Source of the DNA: Pseudoxanthobacter soli DSM 19599
Lineage (GTDB): Bacteria; Pseudomonadota; Alphaproteobacteria; Rhizobiales; Segnochrobactraceae
Assembly: GCA_945898215.1 (NCBI GenBank)
Contig: CAMDHY010000017.1
Location: 1-52,332, forward strand
Direction of reading: 5' to 3'
DNA: 52,332 bases
In this document: positions 7,033 to 16,087 of the stretch, piece by piece
Layout: each line of letters opens with the position of its first letter
Numbering within the stretch: the stretch's first letter is position 1
Program-made: the position numbers and the translations under genes
The notes under the pieces: model-generated
Seen by the model: the letters and a program-made list of their open reading frames with translations, nothing else
Databases searched by the model: none
What the model was told of the DNA's origin: nothing

Positions 7033-8379
7033 ATGCGGCTCTGGATCAGGGATCCCGTGGCGGTTCTGGCCGAGGGCGCCGAGCGCGGCCTCGTCGTCGA
7101 GGACGAGCGCATCGTCGAGCTGGTGCCGCGCGGTGCGCACGGCCCGGCGGCGCCGGTCGATGCGACGTTCGACGCCGGCCGCCACGTCGTCGTGCCGGGT
7201 CTCGTCAATACCCACCACCACATGTTCCAGACGCTGACGCGCGCCCATCCGGCGGCGATCAACAAGGAGCTGTTTCCCTGGCTGAAGGCGCTGATGCCGA
7301 TCTGGGCGCGCAACGTCAAGCCGGAGCCGTTCCGGCTCGCAACGCGCCTCGCGCTGACTGAGCTCCTGATGTCGGGCTGCACCACCGTCTCCGACCACCA
7401 GTACTTGTTCCCCGCCGGCCTCGAGGACGCCATGGACATCCAGGCGGAGGAGGCGACGTCGATCGGCATGCGGATGACGCTGACGCGCGGCGCCCTCAGC
7501 CTGCCGCCGAGTGGCGACGGGCTGACGGTGAAGGAGGCGATCCAGGACGACGACGTCATCCTCGCCGACTGCGAGCGGGTGATCGCCCGCTACCACGACC
7601 CCTCCGAGGGCGCCTTCCTGCAGGTGGCGCTCGCCCCGTGCGCGCCCTTCAACGTGACGCGGCGGCTGATGGTCGAGACGGCGGCGATGGCGGAGCGCTG
7701 CAACTGCCGGCTCCACACCCACCTCGGCGAGACCCACGACGAGAACGCCTACTGCCTGCACCACTACGGCATGCGGCCGGTCGACTATCTGGGCGAGCTC
7801 GGCTGGCTCAACGACAAGGTCTGGCTCGCCCACGGCATCCACTTCAACGACGCCGAGGTGGAGCGCCTCGGCCGCCACAAGGTCGGCGTCTGCCACTGCC
7901 CGACCTCGAACATGGTGCTCGCCTCCGGCAACTGCCGCACCAAGGAACTCGAGGCCGCCGGCGCCCCGGTCGGGCTCGGCGTCGACGGCTCCGCCTCCAA
8001 CGACAACTCCAACCTCATCGAGGGCGTCCGCCACGCCCTGATGATCGGCCGGCTCACCTATGATGCCGCCGCCGTCACCCACTTCGACGCCTTCCGCTGG
8101 GCGACCGAGGGCTCGGCGCGCTGCCTCGGCCGCGACGACATCGGCGCTGTGGCCGTCGGCAAGCAGGCCGATCTCGCCCTCTATTCCCTCGAGGAACTGC
8201 GTTTCTCCGGGGCTGGCGACCCGCTCGCCGCCCTCGTGCTCTGCGGCGCCCACCGGGCCGACCGGGTGATGATCGCCGGCGAGTGGAAGGTCACGGACGG
8301 CATGCCCGTCGGCGTCGATGTCGGCCGGCTGCGTGCCGAGCACGGCGCGGCCGCGAAGGCCTTCCTGGAGAGCTTCTGA
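7033..8379 (+). CDS. 8-oxoguanine deaminase
   Basis: 448-aa amidohydrolase that converts 8-oxoguanine to uric acid plus ammonia in the cytoplasm. ATG with AGGGG nine bases upstream; the frame is open upstream but overlaps the RidA gene. The opening MRLWIRDPVAVLAEG, the metal motif VVPGLVNTHHHMFQTLTRA (His61-63), FPWLKALMPIWAR, the RLHTHLGETHDE region, WLAHGIHF, and VGLGVDGSASNDNSN are the signature stretches of characterised 8-oxoguanine deaminases, as opposed to guanine or S-adenosylhomocysteine deaminases. Its stop overlaps the start of the next gene by one base, so the two are coupled. Role: salvage or disposal of oxidised guanine as a nitrogen source. Confidence 0.9.
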   Translation: MRLWIRDPVAVLAEGAERGLVVEDERIVELVPRGAHGPAAPVDATFDAGRHVVVPGLVNTHHHMFQTLTRAHPAAINKELFPWLKALMPIWARNVKPEPFRLATRLALTELLMSGCTTVSDHQYLFPAGLEDAMDIQAEEATSIGMRMTLTRGALSLPPSGDGLTVKEAIQDDDVILADCERVIARYHDPSEGAFLQVALAPCAPFNVTRRLMVETAAMAERCNCRLHTHLGETHDENAYCLHHYGMRPVDYLGELGWLNDKVWLAHGIHFNDAEVERLGRHKVGVCHCPTSNMVLASGNCRTKELEAAGAPVGLGVDGSASNDNSNLIEGVRHALMIGRLTYDAAAVTHFDAFRWATEGSARCLGRDDIGAVAVGKQADLALYSLEELRFSGAGDPLAALVLCGAHRADRVMIAGEWKVTDGMPVGVDVGRLRAEHGAAAKAFLESF

Positions 8380-9182
8380 TGCAGCCGCGCCGCCACTGGC
8401 GGGAGATGACAACGCTCGACTTCCGCGATCCCGACACGGCGCGCTGGATCGCCGTGCTGCCGGTCGCCGCGATCGAGCAGCACGGCCCGCACCTGCCGGT
8501 CGCCACCGACACGATGATCGCCGAGGGCCAGGTCACGCGTGTGCTGGAGCTGCTGCCGGCCGACCTGCCGGTGACCTTCCTGCCGGTGCAGGCGATCGGC
8601 AAGTCGAACGAGCACATCGCCTCGCCAGGCACGCTGACGCTGTCGTGGGAAACAGTGACCCGCGCGTGGATCGAGATCGGCGAGAGCGTCGCCCGCGCCG
8701 GCGTCCGCAAGCTCGTCATCGTCAACTCGCACGGCGGCAACGTGCCGATCGTCGACATCGTCTGCCGCGAGCTCAGGGTGCGCTTCGACATGCTCGCCGT
8801 GCAGACCCACTGGGCCCGCTTCGGCCAGCCCGACGACGTCTTCCCGGCGCACGAGTTCATCGACGGCATCCACGCCGGCGACATCGAGACGTCGCTGATG
8901 CTGCATCTCGCGCCGGAGCTCGTGCGGATGGAGCGGGCGGAAGTGTTCCGCTCGGCGCAGACTTCCTTCATCCAGGAGTTCGCCCACCTGCGCGGCCACG
9001 GCCCGCACGCCTTCGGCTGGATGGCGCAGGATCTCAATCCGAAGGGCGCCGTCGGCGACGCCACCGTCGCCACCGCCGAGAAGGGCGCAGCCTCGCTCGA
9101 CCACGCCGCCCGCGGTTTCGTCGAGCTCCTCGCCGACGTCGACCGCTTCGACCTCGCCCGCCTCTGGTCCCCGCCGGGCTGA
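8379..9182 (+). CDS. Creatininase-family amidohydrolase
   Basis: 267 aa, starting inside the stop of the 8-oxoguanine deaminase gene (TGATG). Creatininase-fold metal ligands are present: Glu33 and His35 in AIEQHGPHLP, Asp44 in VATDT, HGGN in VIVNSHGGN, and HAGDIETS. Known relatives are creatinine amidohydrolase, a formamidopyrimidine deformylase (ArfB type) and MftE peptidase. The coupling to an 8-oxoguanine deaminase suggests it opens or deformylates a purine-derived product; the exact substrate is unknown. It converges with the cyclase gene, leaving only seven bases between them. Confidence 0.85.
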   Translation: MQPRRHWREMTTLDFRDPDTARWIAVLPVAAIEQHGPHLPVATDTMIAEGQVTRVLELLPADLPVTFLPVQAIGKSNEHIASPGTLTLSWETVTRAWIEIGESVARAGVRKLVIVNSHGGNVPIVDIVCRELRVRFDMLAVQTHWARFGQPDDVFPAHEFIDGIHAGDIETSLMLHLAPELVRMERAEVFRSAQTSFIQEFAHLRGHGPHAFGWMAQDLNPKGAVGDATVATAEKGAASLDHAARGFVELLADVDRFDLARLWSPPG

Positions 9183-9189
9183 GCGGCGC

Positions 9190-10929
9190 TCAGGCCGGCG
9201 CGGCGAGCGCGCCAGCGAGCGGGGCGACGTCGGTGATCGCGTAGACCTTCAGCTTCGACTGCCGGCCGCGCACGGCGATCTCCTCGACGCGTGCCGCGGC
9301 GAGTTCGACCTCGGCGGCGTGAACGACGGCGTGCGACACCACCAGCACGGCGCCGTACTCCTTCGTCAGCGTCTCCAACCGGCTCGCCGTGTTGACGGTG
9401 TCGCCGAGCGCCGTGATGCCGGCCGTGGCGCCACCCCCCGCCGCGCCGACGCGCCCGAGGATCGCCGGGCCGACGTGGATGCCGATGCCGATCCTCAAGG
9501 GCGCGCCGAGCTGCGGCTCGAGATCGCGGTTGAGTTCGGCCATCGCGTCCTGCATGCGCACGGCGGCGGCGAGCGCCGAGCGGCAGCCGGCGGTGGCGCC
9601 GTCGGTCATGCCGAAGATCGCCATGACGCCGTCGCCAATGAACTTGTCGACATAGCCGCGCTCGGCCCGGACGGCGCGCGCCATCGCGTCGAGATAGCGG
9701 TTGAGGATGAAGACCACGTCGTAGGTGAGACGCCGCTCCGACAGGCTGGTGAAGCCGCGCAGGTCGACGAACAGCACCGCCACCGGCTGCTCGACGCCCC
9801 AGTGGTAGGCGTCCTGGCCGCCGGCGGTGATCGCCGTGCCCGGCGTGTCGCGTGCCGGCAGCAGCGGCTGCACGGTAAGATCGGCGGTGGGCCGAAGCTG
9901 GCAGGCGAGGCGCACGCCCGGATCGGCGCCGATCCGCTCCAGCACGGCGCGCTCCTGCGCTCCCGCCTCGGGCTGTCCATCGAGGCCGTCGAGGACGCGC
10001 GTGCGGCAGGTCGAGCAGCGCGCCCGGCCGCCGCACACGGCGGCATGCGGAATGCCGTTCATCCTGCTGATCTCCAGCACCGACGGGCCCGGTGCCACCC
10101 GGATCACGCGGTCGCCCGGATAGGTGACGGCGAGGCGGCGGGCCCGGCCGATCGGCAGCAGGCGCACCGCCATGACGAGGAGCGCCACCGCCAGCACCGT
10201 GCCGTAGGCCGCGAGCGTGCCCTGATACACCGCCGTGCCGGTCGCCAGCTGCTCCGGCGTCAACGTGCCGGTGTCCTGGCCGAGGATCCACAGCCGCCGC
10301 GCCGCATCGACGAAGCCCCATTCGGCGAGCAGCGGCACGGCCACGGCGGCGGCGAGCAGCACCGCCCGCCAGCGCCCATACCAGGGCCTGAGCCGCAGCC
10401 AGAAGTGCAGTCCGATGCAGCCGTGAATCCACACCGTCAGCATCGCCAGCGTCTGCAGGAACACCTCGCCCGGCCACTGCAGCGACAGGACGTGGGTATA
10501 GCTGTCCTCGACGCCCTCGAGCATCGCGAGGCCGGCGGTGCCGGCGACGTGCTTGGCCAGCAGCAGCGGGATCGCGAGGCCCAGCACGAGCTGGGCGGCC
10601 TCCGTGGGCGGCATCCGGAGCGTCCGCCGCCGCGCCGTCTTCCACAAGGCAAGGGCGACGTGGACGAGGAAGGCGCCGACGAGGAGAACCGTCCCGGGCG
10701 CCGACCCCCAGACGGCGGTCCGCCAGTCCTGCACGTCCTCCATCAGCCCGACCGACCAGATGCCGAGGGCGTGGTTGAGGAAGTGGGTGAGAGCGAAGGC
10801 GAACAGCACCAGCCCCGAGGCGAGGCGCAGCCGTGGCGGCGCGAGCCAGCGCGTCACCCGGTCGCGCAGCCGGCGGACGAAACCGCCTGCCGGGTCGTGG
10901 GGCGCCGCTCCGCCGTCCATCGCCGTCAT
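9190..10929 (-). CDS. Membrane-bound adenylate cyclase with SDH-like heme domain and 2Fe-2S ferredoxin domain
   Basis: 579 aa. Residues about 35-258 form six hydrophobic segments with several buried His (His49, His53, His90, His127, His169, His175), resembling the b-heme membrane anchor of succinate dehydrogenase. Residues about 265-355 are a plant-type ferredoxin domain with Cys299, Cys305, Cys308 and Cys343 (Cx5Cx2C then C). Residues about 380-565 are a class III cyclase: metal Asp389 in FVDLRGFT and Asp433 in DKFIGD, Lys429 and the ALGDTVNTASRLE segment fitting ATP rather than GTP. It probably makes cAMP in response to redox state or electron flow. CyaC of Sinorhizobium meliloti is a known related heme-anchored cyclase. 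Last gene of a minus-strand stress-type group. Confidence 0.9.
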   Translation of the reverse strand: MTAMDGGAAPHDPAGGFVRRLRDRVTRWLAPPRLRLASGLVLFAFALTHFLNHALGIWSVGLMEDVQDWRTAVWGSAPGTVLLVGAFLVHVALALWKTARRRTLRMPPTEAAQLVLGLAIPLLLAKHVAGTAGLAMLEGVEDSYTHVLSLQWPGEVFLQTLAMLTVWIHGCIGLHFWLRLRPWYGRWRAVLLAAAVAVPLLAEWGFVDAARRLWILGQDTGTLTPEQLATGTAVYQGTLAAYGTVLAVALLVMAVRLLPIGRARRLAVTYPGDRVIRVAPGPSVLEISRMNGIPHAAVCGGRARCSTCRTRVLDGLDGQPEAGAQERAVLERIGADPGVRLACQLRPTADLTVQPLLPARDTPGTAITAGGQDAYHWGVEQPVAVLFVDLRGFTSLSERRLTYDVVFILNRYLDAMARAVRAERGYVDKFIGDGVMAIFGMTDGATAGCRSALAAAVRMQDAMAELNRDLEPQLGAPLRIGIGIHVGPAILGRVGAAGGGATAGITALGDTVNTASRLETLTKEYGAVLVVSHAVVHAAEVELAAARVEEIAVRGRQSKLKVYAITDVAPLAGALAAPA

Positions 10930-10957
10930 GCCCCGCCGCCTCGCCCGACCGGGGCCG

Positions 10958-11773
10958 TCAGGCCGACACGACGCCGTCCTCCGCCGCCGTCCGCGCGAAC
11001 GGATAGACGTAGTTGGGGTCGGGCAGCACGACCTTCGCCCGCTTGCCCTCGTAGTCGCAGCGGGTGAGCAGGTCGCGGATGAGGTTCAGACGGGCGTGCT
11101 TCTTGTCGTTCGCCCGCACGATCGTCCACGGCGCCACCGGCGTGTGCGTGCGCGCCAGCATCTCGTCGCGCGCCCGCGAATAGTCGTCCCAGTGTTTCAG
11201 CGCCATGTCGTCGATCGGCGAGATCTTCCACTGCTTCAGCGGGTCGCGGCGGCGGTCCTCGAGCCGGCGCTTCTGCTCGTCCTTGTCGATGTCAAGGTAA
11301 TACTTCAGCAGCTTGATGTTAGACTGCACCAGCATCTGCTCGAAGAACGGCACCTGGCCGAAAAACACCTCGACCTCGGCCTCCGTGCAGAAGCCCATGA
11401 CGCGCTCGACACCGGCACGGTTGTACCAGGAGCGGTTGAAGCAGACGAACTCCTGGCCGGCGGGCAGGTGCTCGATCCAGCGCTGGTAGTACCACTGCGT
11501 CTGCTCGCGTTCGGTCGGCTTGCCGAGCGCGACGGCGCGGCTCTCGCGCGGCGAGAGGTGCTCCATGATGCGCTTGATGGTGCCGTCCTTGCCGGCGCCG
11601 TCGCGGCCCTCGAGCAGCACCAGCAGCTTGTCGCCGTTGGCGATGATGTGGCGGTGCAGCTTCACGAGCTCGACATGCAGCTCGTAGAGCGCCTCCTTGT
11701 AGCCGCCGTTGCCTTCGTCGCCGACGGCCTCGTCGTCGTCGGCCCGCTTCGCCGCCTTCTTGCCCTTGCCCAA
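10958..11773 (-). CDS. ppk2: Polyphosphate kinase 2
   Basis: 271 aa from a TTG at 11773, picked because AGGGGGA lies about eight bases upstream and there is no ATG or GTG before the conserved domain. PPK2 transfers phosphate between polyphosphate and nucleotides. Walker A is LEGRDGAGKDGTIKRI. The lid/Walker B region is FNRSWYNRAGVERVMGF, and the C-terminal KQWKISPIDDMALKHWDDYS is typical of one-domain PPK2. It sits 41 bases after nfuA and 28 bases before the cyclase gene, so the set may be co-transcribed. Whether ADP or GDP is preferred cannot be read here. Confidence 0.9.
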   Translation of the reverse strand: MGKGKKAAKRADDDEAVGDEGNGGYKEALYELHVELVKLHRHIIANGDKLLVLLEGRDGAGKDGTIKRIMEHLSPRESRAVALGKPTEREQTQWYYQRWIEHLPAGQEFVCFNRSWYNRAGVERVMGFCTEAEVEVFFGQVPFFEQMLVQSNIKLLKYYLDIDKDEQKRRLEDRRRDPLKQWKISPIDDMALKHWDDYSRARDEMLARTHTPVAPWTIVRANDKKHARLNLIRDLLTRCDYEGKRAKVVLPDPNYVYPFARTAAEDGVVSA

Positions 11774-11814
11774 GAACCGTCCCCCTGCCGTTCCCCCGTG
11801 CCGGTCGTCGGCTC

Positions 11815-12372
11815 TCAGAGCGCCTGCACTTCCTTCACTTCCGGCAAGTAATGCCGGAGGAGGTTCTGGATGCCGTGCCGGAGCGTCGCCGTCGAGGACG
11901 GGCAGCCCGAGCAGGCGCCGCGCATCGACAGATAGACGATGCCGTCGCGGAAGCCCTTGAAGGTGATGTCGCCGCCGTCCTGGGCGACCGCCGGGCGGAC
12001 GCGCTCGTCGATCAGTTCCTTGACCACGGCCACCGTCTCGGCGTCGGCCTCGTCGAAGAACTCGGCGTCCTCGGTGGGCGCGGCAGCGTCGCCGGCCAGC
12101 ACCGGCGCGCCGGACTGGTAGTGCTCCATGATGGCGCCGAGCACCGACGGCTTCAGGTGCTGCCACTCGCCGTGGCTGGTGGTGACGGCGACGAAGTCGG
12201 AGCCGAGGAAGACGCCGGCGACATCGGGCAGCGAGAACAGCCGCTCGGCGAGCGGGGATTCGTGTGCGGCGCCGGCGTTGCGATAGTCGCGCGGCTCGCC
12301 GTCGAGGACGGCGCGGCCGGGCAGGAACTTCAGCGTCTGCGGATTGGGGGTCGTCTCGGTCTGGATGAACAT
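11815..12372 (-). CDS. NfuA/NifU-type iron-sulfur carrier
   Basis: 185 aa from the ATG at 12372 with AGGA seven bases upstream; the frame is open further upstream but that part is low complexity. An N-terminal Nfu domain (MFIQTETTPNPQTLKFLPG) is followed by a C-terminal NifU domain with the cluster-binding CxxC in MRGACSGCPSS. It delivers 4Fe-4S clusters to client enzymes in the cytosol. It is upstream of ppk2 and of the ferredoxin-containing cyclase, which needs an Fe-S cluster, though LeuC/LeuD-type enzymes are the more usual clients. Confidence 0.93.
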   Translation of the reverse strand: MFIQTETTPNPQTLKFLPGRAVLDGEPRDYRNAGAAHESPLAERLFSLPDVAGVFLGSDFVAVTTSHGEWQHLKPSVLGAIMEHYQSGAPVLAGDAAAPTEDAEFFDEADAETVAVVKELIDERVRPAVAQDGGDITFKGFRDGIVYLSMRGACSGCPSSTATLRHGIQNLLRHYLPEVKEVQAL

Positions 12373-12562
12373 GCTGGAATCCTGGTTCAAGGCCCGGTCC
12401 CTGCGGGAGGCGGAGCGGCCCGGCGGGTGATCCGCCGGGACGGCCACGAGCGCCGCGGCGCGGGTGGCGTCGCGGCACGGGGGCCAAGACCAACGTAATC
12501 CCTCTGCCGGAGGCTTCAAGGGCCGGGTGGCGGGTGGCCCCGCGCGGGTCGGACGTCCCCGT

Positions 12563-13060
12563 TCAGGCGAGCGCGACGATGTCCTGGTCGGAGAGCGTGC
12601 CTGGCACGATGGTGATCGGGATCGGAAAGCTGCCGGCAAGCTTGCCGGCGAGCGAGGAGACGAGCGGCCCGGGCCCCTCCTTCTCGGTGCCGGCGGCGAG
12701 CACCAGGATGGCGATGTCGGCGTCCTCGGCGATCAGCGCGACGATCTCGTCGGCGGGGCTGCCCTCGCGCACCACCGTCTCCGGCTTGACGCGCGGCGCC
12801 AGCGCGCGGGCGCGGTCGAGGGAGCGGGCGAGCGTCGCCTCCGCCTCCGCCGTCGCCTCGGCGCGCATGATGTCCTCGACGCCGAGCCAGTGCTGGAACT
12901 CTTCCGGCTTGATGACATAGAGCATCGTCAGGGTGCCGCCGGTGCGCTCGGCGCGCTTGGCGGCATAGACGAGGGCACGGTCGCACTCCGGCGTCTCGTC
13001 GACGACGACGAGGAATTTTCGGGAGTGACCGGTCTCGAAGGAGGTGCGCAGGGTGACCAT
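12563..13060 (-). CDS. Universal stress protein
   Basis: 165 aa UspA-like single domain. It opens KFLVVVDETPECDRALVYAAKRAERTGGTLTMLYVI and ends in a nucleotide-loop-like stretch LVLAAGTEKEGPGPLVSSLAGKL. The canonical G-2x-G-9x-G-S/T loop is imperfect, so ATP binding is doubtful. ATG at 13060; an in-frame alternative lies 36 bases upstream. It lies 190 bases before nfuA on the same strand. Role: stress survival, partner unknown. Confidence 0.85.
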   Translation of the reverse strand: MVTLRTSFETGHSRKFLVVVDETPECDRALVYAAKRAERTGGTLTMLYVIKPEEFQHWLGVEDIMRAEATAEAEATLARSLDRARALAPRVKPETVVREGSPADEIVALIAEDADIAILVLAAGTEKEGPGPLVSSLAGKLAGSFPIPITIVPGTLSDQDIVALA

Positions 13061-13125
13061 GCGCCGGACATTGCCCCGCGCGTCGGCGCGGGGCAAGGCG
13101 GGGGCGTCTGCCTGCCCGGCTCCGG

Positions 13126-14112
13126 CTACTCCTGGCGCCGCCCGAACGATTCCGCGTAGGCCTCCGTGCGGAGCTCCACCAGCGGGTCGTCGGAGATATC
13201 GATGCCGGCGGTGAGGTTGGTCGGCAGGTACAGGAGCTGGTTCTCGATCGCGGCGGTATCGAGTGCCTTGGTGATGGCGATCTCGCCGAGATCGACGATC
13301 GGGCGGTCCTCGGGCCAGACCTTGGTGGCGTCGCCCGTCGGGTCGCCGTCGGCGGCCACCTGCACCTGCAGGCGGAAGCGGACCGGCGCTTCAGTGACGG
13401 CGGAGCGCAGCGTGTCGGCGAGCGCGTGCGGCTCGCGCGCCGCCGCCTCCGCGTCGCTCACGAAAGCCTCTCCGTCCAGGGGCACCACGCGCCAGCGCCC
13501 GAAGCGGGCCTCGCCGGCGGCGTTGGTGAACTGGAAGGCGTTGACGCCGAAATAGGGCAGCGTGCCGAACGACACCGGCATCGGCTTCGGCGCCGTGACG
13601 AAGGCGAGTGCGGCCGGGTGGGCGCCGAGGAACTGCTCGATCGGCTTCGGCGCGTCGGGGCCGCTCTCGCCGACGGCGGTGAGCAGGCCGAGGAAGTCCT
13701 CGCCGGTGGCGACCGGGAAGCCGTTCTCCGAGATCATCACGAGATCCGTCTCGCCGCCGTCGGAGAGCTGGAACTTCACCGCCATGCCGCGGATGCCGCC
13801 GATCGCCGGGTTCTGGTCGGCGACGTCGGGGATGCCGCCGCCGTTCGAGAAGCGCACTGTCACCGGCGTCGGCGCGCCGGTGAGGAACAGCGCCGTGCTG
13901 AGGTCGCTCGCGCCGGGCGCCGGCGTGAACTTGCCCTCGAACAGGGCGCCCGTCGCATGGTTGGCGCGGGTGTGCGGGTGCCTGCCGAACAGCGTGTTGA
14001 ACTGGTTGACGATCTCGACGGCGACGCTCTCCTGCGCCGATGCCGGTGGCGGAGACGCGCAGACTGCAGCGGCAAGTCCCACGGCCGCAGCCGCACAGAT
14101 GCGAAAAATCAT
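13126..14112 (-). CDS. Secreted catalase-family peroxidase
   Basis: 328 aa from the ATG at 14112, chosen because GGAGA lies seven bases upstream and a signal peptide follows (MIFRICAAAAVGLAAAVCAS..PASA, about residues 1-27). The mature part is a small catalase-like fold: HTRANHATGALFEGKF with the distal His, VRFSNGGGIPDVADQNPA, and RGMAVKFQL. It is shorter than true catalases, as in SrpA-type periplasmic heme peroxidases. It probably removes peroxide in the periplasm. Upstream spacing to the acyl-CoA dehydrogenase is 92 bases, so it may have its own promoter. Confidence 0.85.
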   Translation of the reverse strand: MIFRICAAAAVGLAAAVCASPPPASAQESVAVEIVNQFNTLFGRHPHTRANHATGALFEGKFTPAPGASDLSTALFLTGAPTPVTVRFSNGGGIPDVADQNPAIGGIRGMAVKFQLSDGGETDLVMISENGFPVATGEDFLGLLTAVGESGPDAPKPIEQFLGAHPAALAFVTAPKPMPVSFGTLPYFGVNAFQFTNAAGEARFGRWRVVPLDGEAFVSDAEAAAREPHALADTLRSAVTEAPVRFRLQVQVAADGDPTGDATKVWPEDRPIVDLGEIAITKALDTAAIENQLLYLPTNLTAGIDISDDPLVELRTEAYAESFGRRQE

Positions 14113-14204
14113 GGTCGGTCTCCGTCGGGGGAACGCGATCGCCCAGCCGGCACCCATCCTAGCGGACGCGAGCCGGATCGCTGCTCACACCACCGTGGGT
14201 TGGC

Positions 14205-15905
14205 TCAATTCCCGCCTTCGAGCAGCCGCCGCGCGATCACCTGCGCCTGGATCTCGGCGGCGCCCTCAAAGATGTTGAGGATGCGGGCGTCGCAGAGCAC
14301 GCGGGAGATCGCGTATTCCAGCGCGAAGCCGTTGCCGCCGTGGATCTGCAGGGCGTTGTCGGCGTTCGCCCAGGCGATGCGGGCGCCGAGCAGCTTCGCC
14401 ATGCCCGCCTCGAGGTCGCAGCGCCGGCCGGAATCCTTCTCGCGCGCCGAGAAGTAGGTGAGCTGGCGGGCGATCATCGTCTCGACCGCCATCAGGGCGA
14501 GCTTGTCGGCGACGCGCGGGAAGGCGATCAGGCTCTTGCCGAACTGCTGGCGGTCCACGGCATAGCGCCAGCCGAGCTCGAAGGCCGACTGGGCGACGCC
14601 GACGGCGCGCGCCGCCGTCTGGATGCGCGCCGCCTCGAAGGTCTGCATCAGCTGCTTGAAGCCCTGGCCCTCGACGCCGCCGAGAAGGTTCTCCGCCTTC
14701 ACGGTGAAGCCGTCGAAGCCGATCTCGAACTCCTTCATGCCGCGGTAGCCGAGCACCTCGATCTCGCCGCCGGTCATGCCGTCGGCCGGGAACGGCTCGT
14801 CGTCGCAGCCGCGCGGCTTCTCGGCGAGCAGCATCGAGAGGCCCTTGTAGCCGGGCTCGGAGGGGTCGGTGCGGACGAGCAGCGTCATCAGGTCGGCGCG
14901 GACGGGATGGGTGATCCACGTCTTGTTGCCGGACACCTTGTAGACGTCGCCGTCGCGGACGGCGCGGGTGCGCAGCGAGGCGAGGTCGGAGCCGGTGTTG
15001 GGCTCGGTGAACACCGCCGTCGGCAGCACCTCGCCTGAGGCGATCTTCGGCAGCCAGTGCGCCTTCTGCGCCGGCGTGCCGCCGCACAGGATGAGCTCGG
15101 CGGCGATCTCCGAGCGCGTGCCGAGCGAGCCGACGCCGATATAGGCGCGCGACAGCTCCTCGGTGACGACGCACATCGCCTCCTTGCCGAGGCCGAGGCC
15201 GCCGAACTCCTCGGGGATCGTCAGCCCGAAGACGCCGAGCTCCGCCATCTGGGCGATGATCTCGAGCGGGATGTAGTCGTTGGCGAGGTGCCAGTCGTGG
15301 GCGAGCGGCGTCACCTCGGCCTCGGCGAAGCGGCGCATTTCGGCACCGATCGCCGTCATCGTCTCGTCGAGTCCACCGTCGCCGAAGGCGCCGGTGACGT
15401 CACCGGCGAGCCCCGCCTCGACCAGCGCCCGCCGCGTCGCGGCGGTGTTGCCCTCGGCGATCAGCGTCTCGACGGCGTCCGAGCGCGCGGCGGCCACCGC
15501 GGCGGCCGGCACGCCGAGATCCGACAGGCGGACGATCTCGCCCTGGCTCATCGGCAGCCCGCCGAACACCTGCGCCAGGTACTCGCCGAAGCCGATCGCG
15601 ACGATCAGCCGCTCGGCCGTGCCGAAGCGGCCCTCGGCCTCGAGCCGCCGTCCCCAGGCGGCAAGCTCGCGCAGGCTCTCGACATAGGTGACGAGCCAGG
15701 CGAGGCCGTGGGCGGCGCGCTGCTCGGCCTCGAGCTTACCCGGGTCGATGCGGCCACCGGCGCCGCCGACGCGCGCCGCCACCGCCGCCACGGCGGCGAG
15801 ACGCAGCCCGTCGAGGCTCGCCACCGCCGCCTCGGCGAGGGCGAGCGGATCGTCGGCGACCCCCGCCCAGTCCGCCGTGCTCGCGCGTTCGCGTGCGACC
15901 GCCAT
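14205..15905 (-). CDS. mcd: (2S)-methylsuccinyl-CoA dehydrogenase (ethylmalonyl-CoA pathway)
   Basis: 566 aa; ATG at 15905 with a strong GGAGG six bases upstream. FAD acyl-CoA dehydrogenase with an extra N-terminal domain of about 170 residues. That domain contains [28 protein letters not shown] and [26 protein letters not shown], which mark the methylsuccinyl-CoA dehydrogenase subgroup. The catalytic domain follows: [49 protein letters not shown], and [34 protein letters not shown]. It oxidises methylsuccinyl-CoA to mesaconyl-CoA in acetyl-CoA assimilation without isocitrate lyase. The other pathway genes are not in the window. Identification is by recollection of the N-terminal motifs. Confidence 0.85.
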   Translation of the reverse strand: MAVARERASTADWAGVADDPLALAEAAVASLDGLRLAAVAAVAARVGGAGGRIDPGKLEAEQRAAHGLAWLVTYVESLRELAAWGRRLEAEGRFGTAERLIVAIGFGEYLAQVFGGLPMSQGEIVRLSDLGVPAAAVAAARSDAVETLIAEGNTAATRRALVEAGLAGDVTGAFGDGGLDETMTAIGAEMRRFAEAEVTPLAHDWHLANDYIPLEIIAQMAELGVFGLTIPEEFGGLGLGKEAMCVVTEELSRAYIGVGSLGTRSEIAAELILCGGTPAQKAHWLPKIASGEVLPTAVFTEPNTGSDLASLRTRAVRDGDVYKVSGNKTWITHPVRADLMTLLVRTDPSEPGYKGLSMLLAEKPRGCDDEPFPADGMTGGEIEVLGYRGMKEFEIGFDGFTVKAENLLGGVEGQGFKQLMQTFEAARIQTAARAVGVAQSAFELGWRYAVDRQQFGKSLIAFPRVADKLALMAVETMIARQLTYFSAREKDSGRRCDLEAGMAKLLGARIAWANADNALQIHGGNGFALEYAISRVLCDARILNIFEGAAEIQAQVIARRLLEGGN

Positions 15906-16087
15906 TTCATCCTCCCGCAAGGTACCCATTTGATGTTGCACTGCAGGATGCGCGCGAGTCGAGTTGCCTGCAATGCGAACTTCGGCTACCGCGCGGCGGT
16001 GGACAGGCCCATATGGACAGTCCTGCGGGACGGCCCAAGGTGGCGGGACGGTGTCGCCGGCGGCCGGCAGCAGTGCGGAGGCGGTGC

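Noticed and set aside
8291-10645. Long minus-strand frame opposite 8-oxoguanine deaminase and creatininase genes
   Set aside because: Arg/Pro/Ala/Ser-rich shadow without motifs; the plus-strand genes and the cyclase explain the region.
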